DNA of 64,000 nt from an uncultured Sulfitobacter sp. (GTDB taxonomy: Bacteria; Pseudomonadota; Alphaproteobacteria; Rhodobacterales; Rhodobacteraceae). A model generated the notes under the pieces. That model was not told where the DNA came from and searched no databases. It worked only from the letters and a program-made list of their open reading frames with translations. The position numbers were made by a program, and so were the translations under genes. The stretch lies in NCBI GenBank assembly GCA_905182645.1, contig CAJJCJ010000007.1:78718-142717 (forward strand). The letters run 5' to 3'. Position 1 is the stretch's first letter. The number at the start of each line of letters is the position of its first letter. Shown here piece after piece: positions 63,583-64,000 of this stretch.

Positions 63583-64000
63583 ATGACAAACTTACCCTCC
63601 TTGAATGCGCTAAAGGCGCATGCAAAATCATTACTGCAATCGCTGGCCAGCACGGGCCACACGATAAACCATGCGCAATCGCTTGAGTTGCTGGCAAAAC
63701 AACTTGGGCATCGTGACTGGAACACGCTGCACGCAAAATCGGGCAATACACCCGCACCGCTTGTGCAACTGGGCCAGCATATCACTGGGCTTTATCTTGG
63801 CCGCCCGTTTGCGGGCACCGTGATCAGGGTCAGCGATATTGGCAACGGCACGCGTTACCAGGTGACTTTGCGTTTTGACGATCCTGTCAACGTCAGCAAA
63901 TTTGACAGCATGGTTGTCGAGCGTCGCCAAGTCACCGCAATGATCGACCGGACAGGTCAAACATCCGAGAAAACCTCGGACGGGACGCCTCATATGACTG
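63583..64000 (+). CDS. Glyoxalase-related protein, 5' part
   Basis: The frame from ATG 63583 is open to the window end (139 residues). The start LPSLNALKAHAKSLLQSLASTGHTINHAQSLELLAKQLGHRDWNTLHA is the helical domain found at the front of glyoxalase-related proteins in Rhodobacteraceae, and it is followed by a beta-rich segment (GQHITGLYLGRPFAGTVIRV, YQVTLRFDDPVNVSKFDSMVVERRQVTAMI). The role is unknown. It is likely single or co-transcribed with the MoxR-type gene 165 bases upstream. Confidence 0.75.
   Translation, partial: MTNLPSLNALKAHAKSLLQSLASTGHTINHAQSLELLAKQLGHRDWNTLHAKSGNTPAPLVQLGQHITGLYLGRPFAGTVIRVSDIGNGTRYQVTLRFDDPVNVSKFDSMVVERRQVTAMIDRTGQTSEKTSDGTPHMT

Overview
This 64 kb window is chromosomal DNA of an alphaproteobacterium, most probably a marine Rhodobacteraceae (Roseobacter group; Octadecabacter, Yoonia or Loktanella-like relatives fit, but the genus cannot be fixed from sequence reading alone). 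The reasons are the long alphaproteobacterial suf operon led by an Rrf2/IscR regulator without the usual cluster cysteines, a DksA with only one cysteine, the double-length dCTP deaminase, lptF-lptG-lptD-surA-pdxA-rsmA in a row, and the order bamE / DUF177 / rpmF-plsX-fabH-ihfA-merR / tRNA-Pro.

Layout. 1-264 is the 3' end of a DUF882 (M15-like) peptidase gene. 331-6155 is a small integrated island of about 5.8 kb, bounded by an 18-bp direct repeat; the right copy is the 3' end of a tRNA-Arg(CCG) gene. It carries a wrecked P4-type integrase, a frameshifted companion gene, a replication-initiator-like winged-helix gene with four iteron-like repeats at its 3' end, and a few cargo genes (VOC protein, Tat-exported protein, SOUL haem-binding protein, cysteine-rich microprotein). 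6292-14431 is the leftward suf operon (iscR, a NifS-type desulfurase, sufB, an unknown membrane protein, sufC, sufD, two Yip1-family membrane proteins, sufS), with a tandem-repeat operator over the iscR promoter. 14627-25600 holds a hydrolase, an HD phosphohydrolase, a DEAD-box helicase with a C-terminal minisatellite, a TfoX-like protein, ndk, an ABC-F protein, marC, a retropepsin-like protease, holC and pepA. 25732-33132 is an envelope operon in which lptF and lptG are one continuous reading frame, followed by lptD, surA, pdxA and rsmA. 33181-39446 (leftward) has a DUF4167 protein, prmC-prfA, a DUF1499 protein, two adjacent ureohydrolases and an M20 amidohydrolase. 39508-44462 has mazG (frameshifted), an orphan iron-type binding protein, an ABC-F protein, an OlsB-like acyltransferase that starts beside an 11-G tract, and msrB. 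44459-49066 is the bamE to tRNA-Pro region. 49126-64000 contains dcd, scpA-scpB-nagZ-SPOR-argS, a cation/proton antiporter split by a stop codon, dgt, an A-type Fe-S carrier, a fatty acid desaturase, xthA, an FAD monooxygenase, dksA, a MoxR-type ATPase and a partial glyoxalase-related gene.

Together the window is mostly core housekeeping: Fe-S assembly and its regulation, LPS export, lipid initiation, translation termination, chromosome segregation and nucleotide sanitation. The striking feature is the number of broken or altered genes (integrase, its partner gene, an ABM-type gene, mazG, the antiporter, the lptF/lptG junction, the olsB start). Several lesions lie at homopolymers, so they are either real genome decay or phase variation, or base-calling errors; resequencing would separate these.
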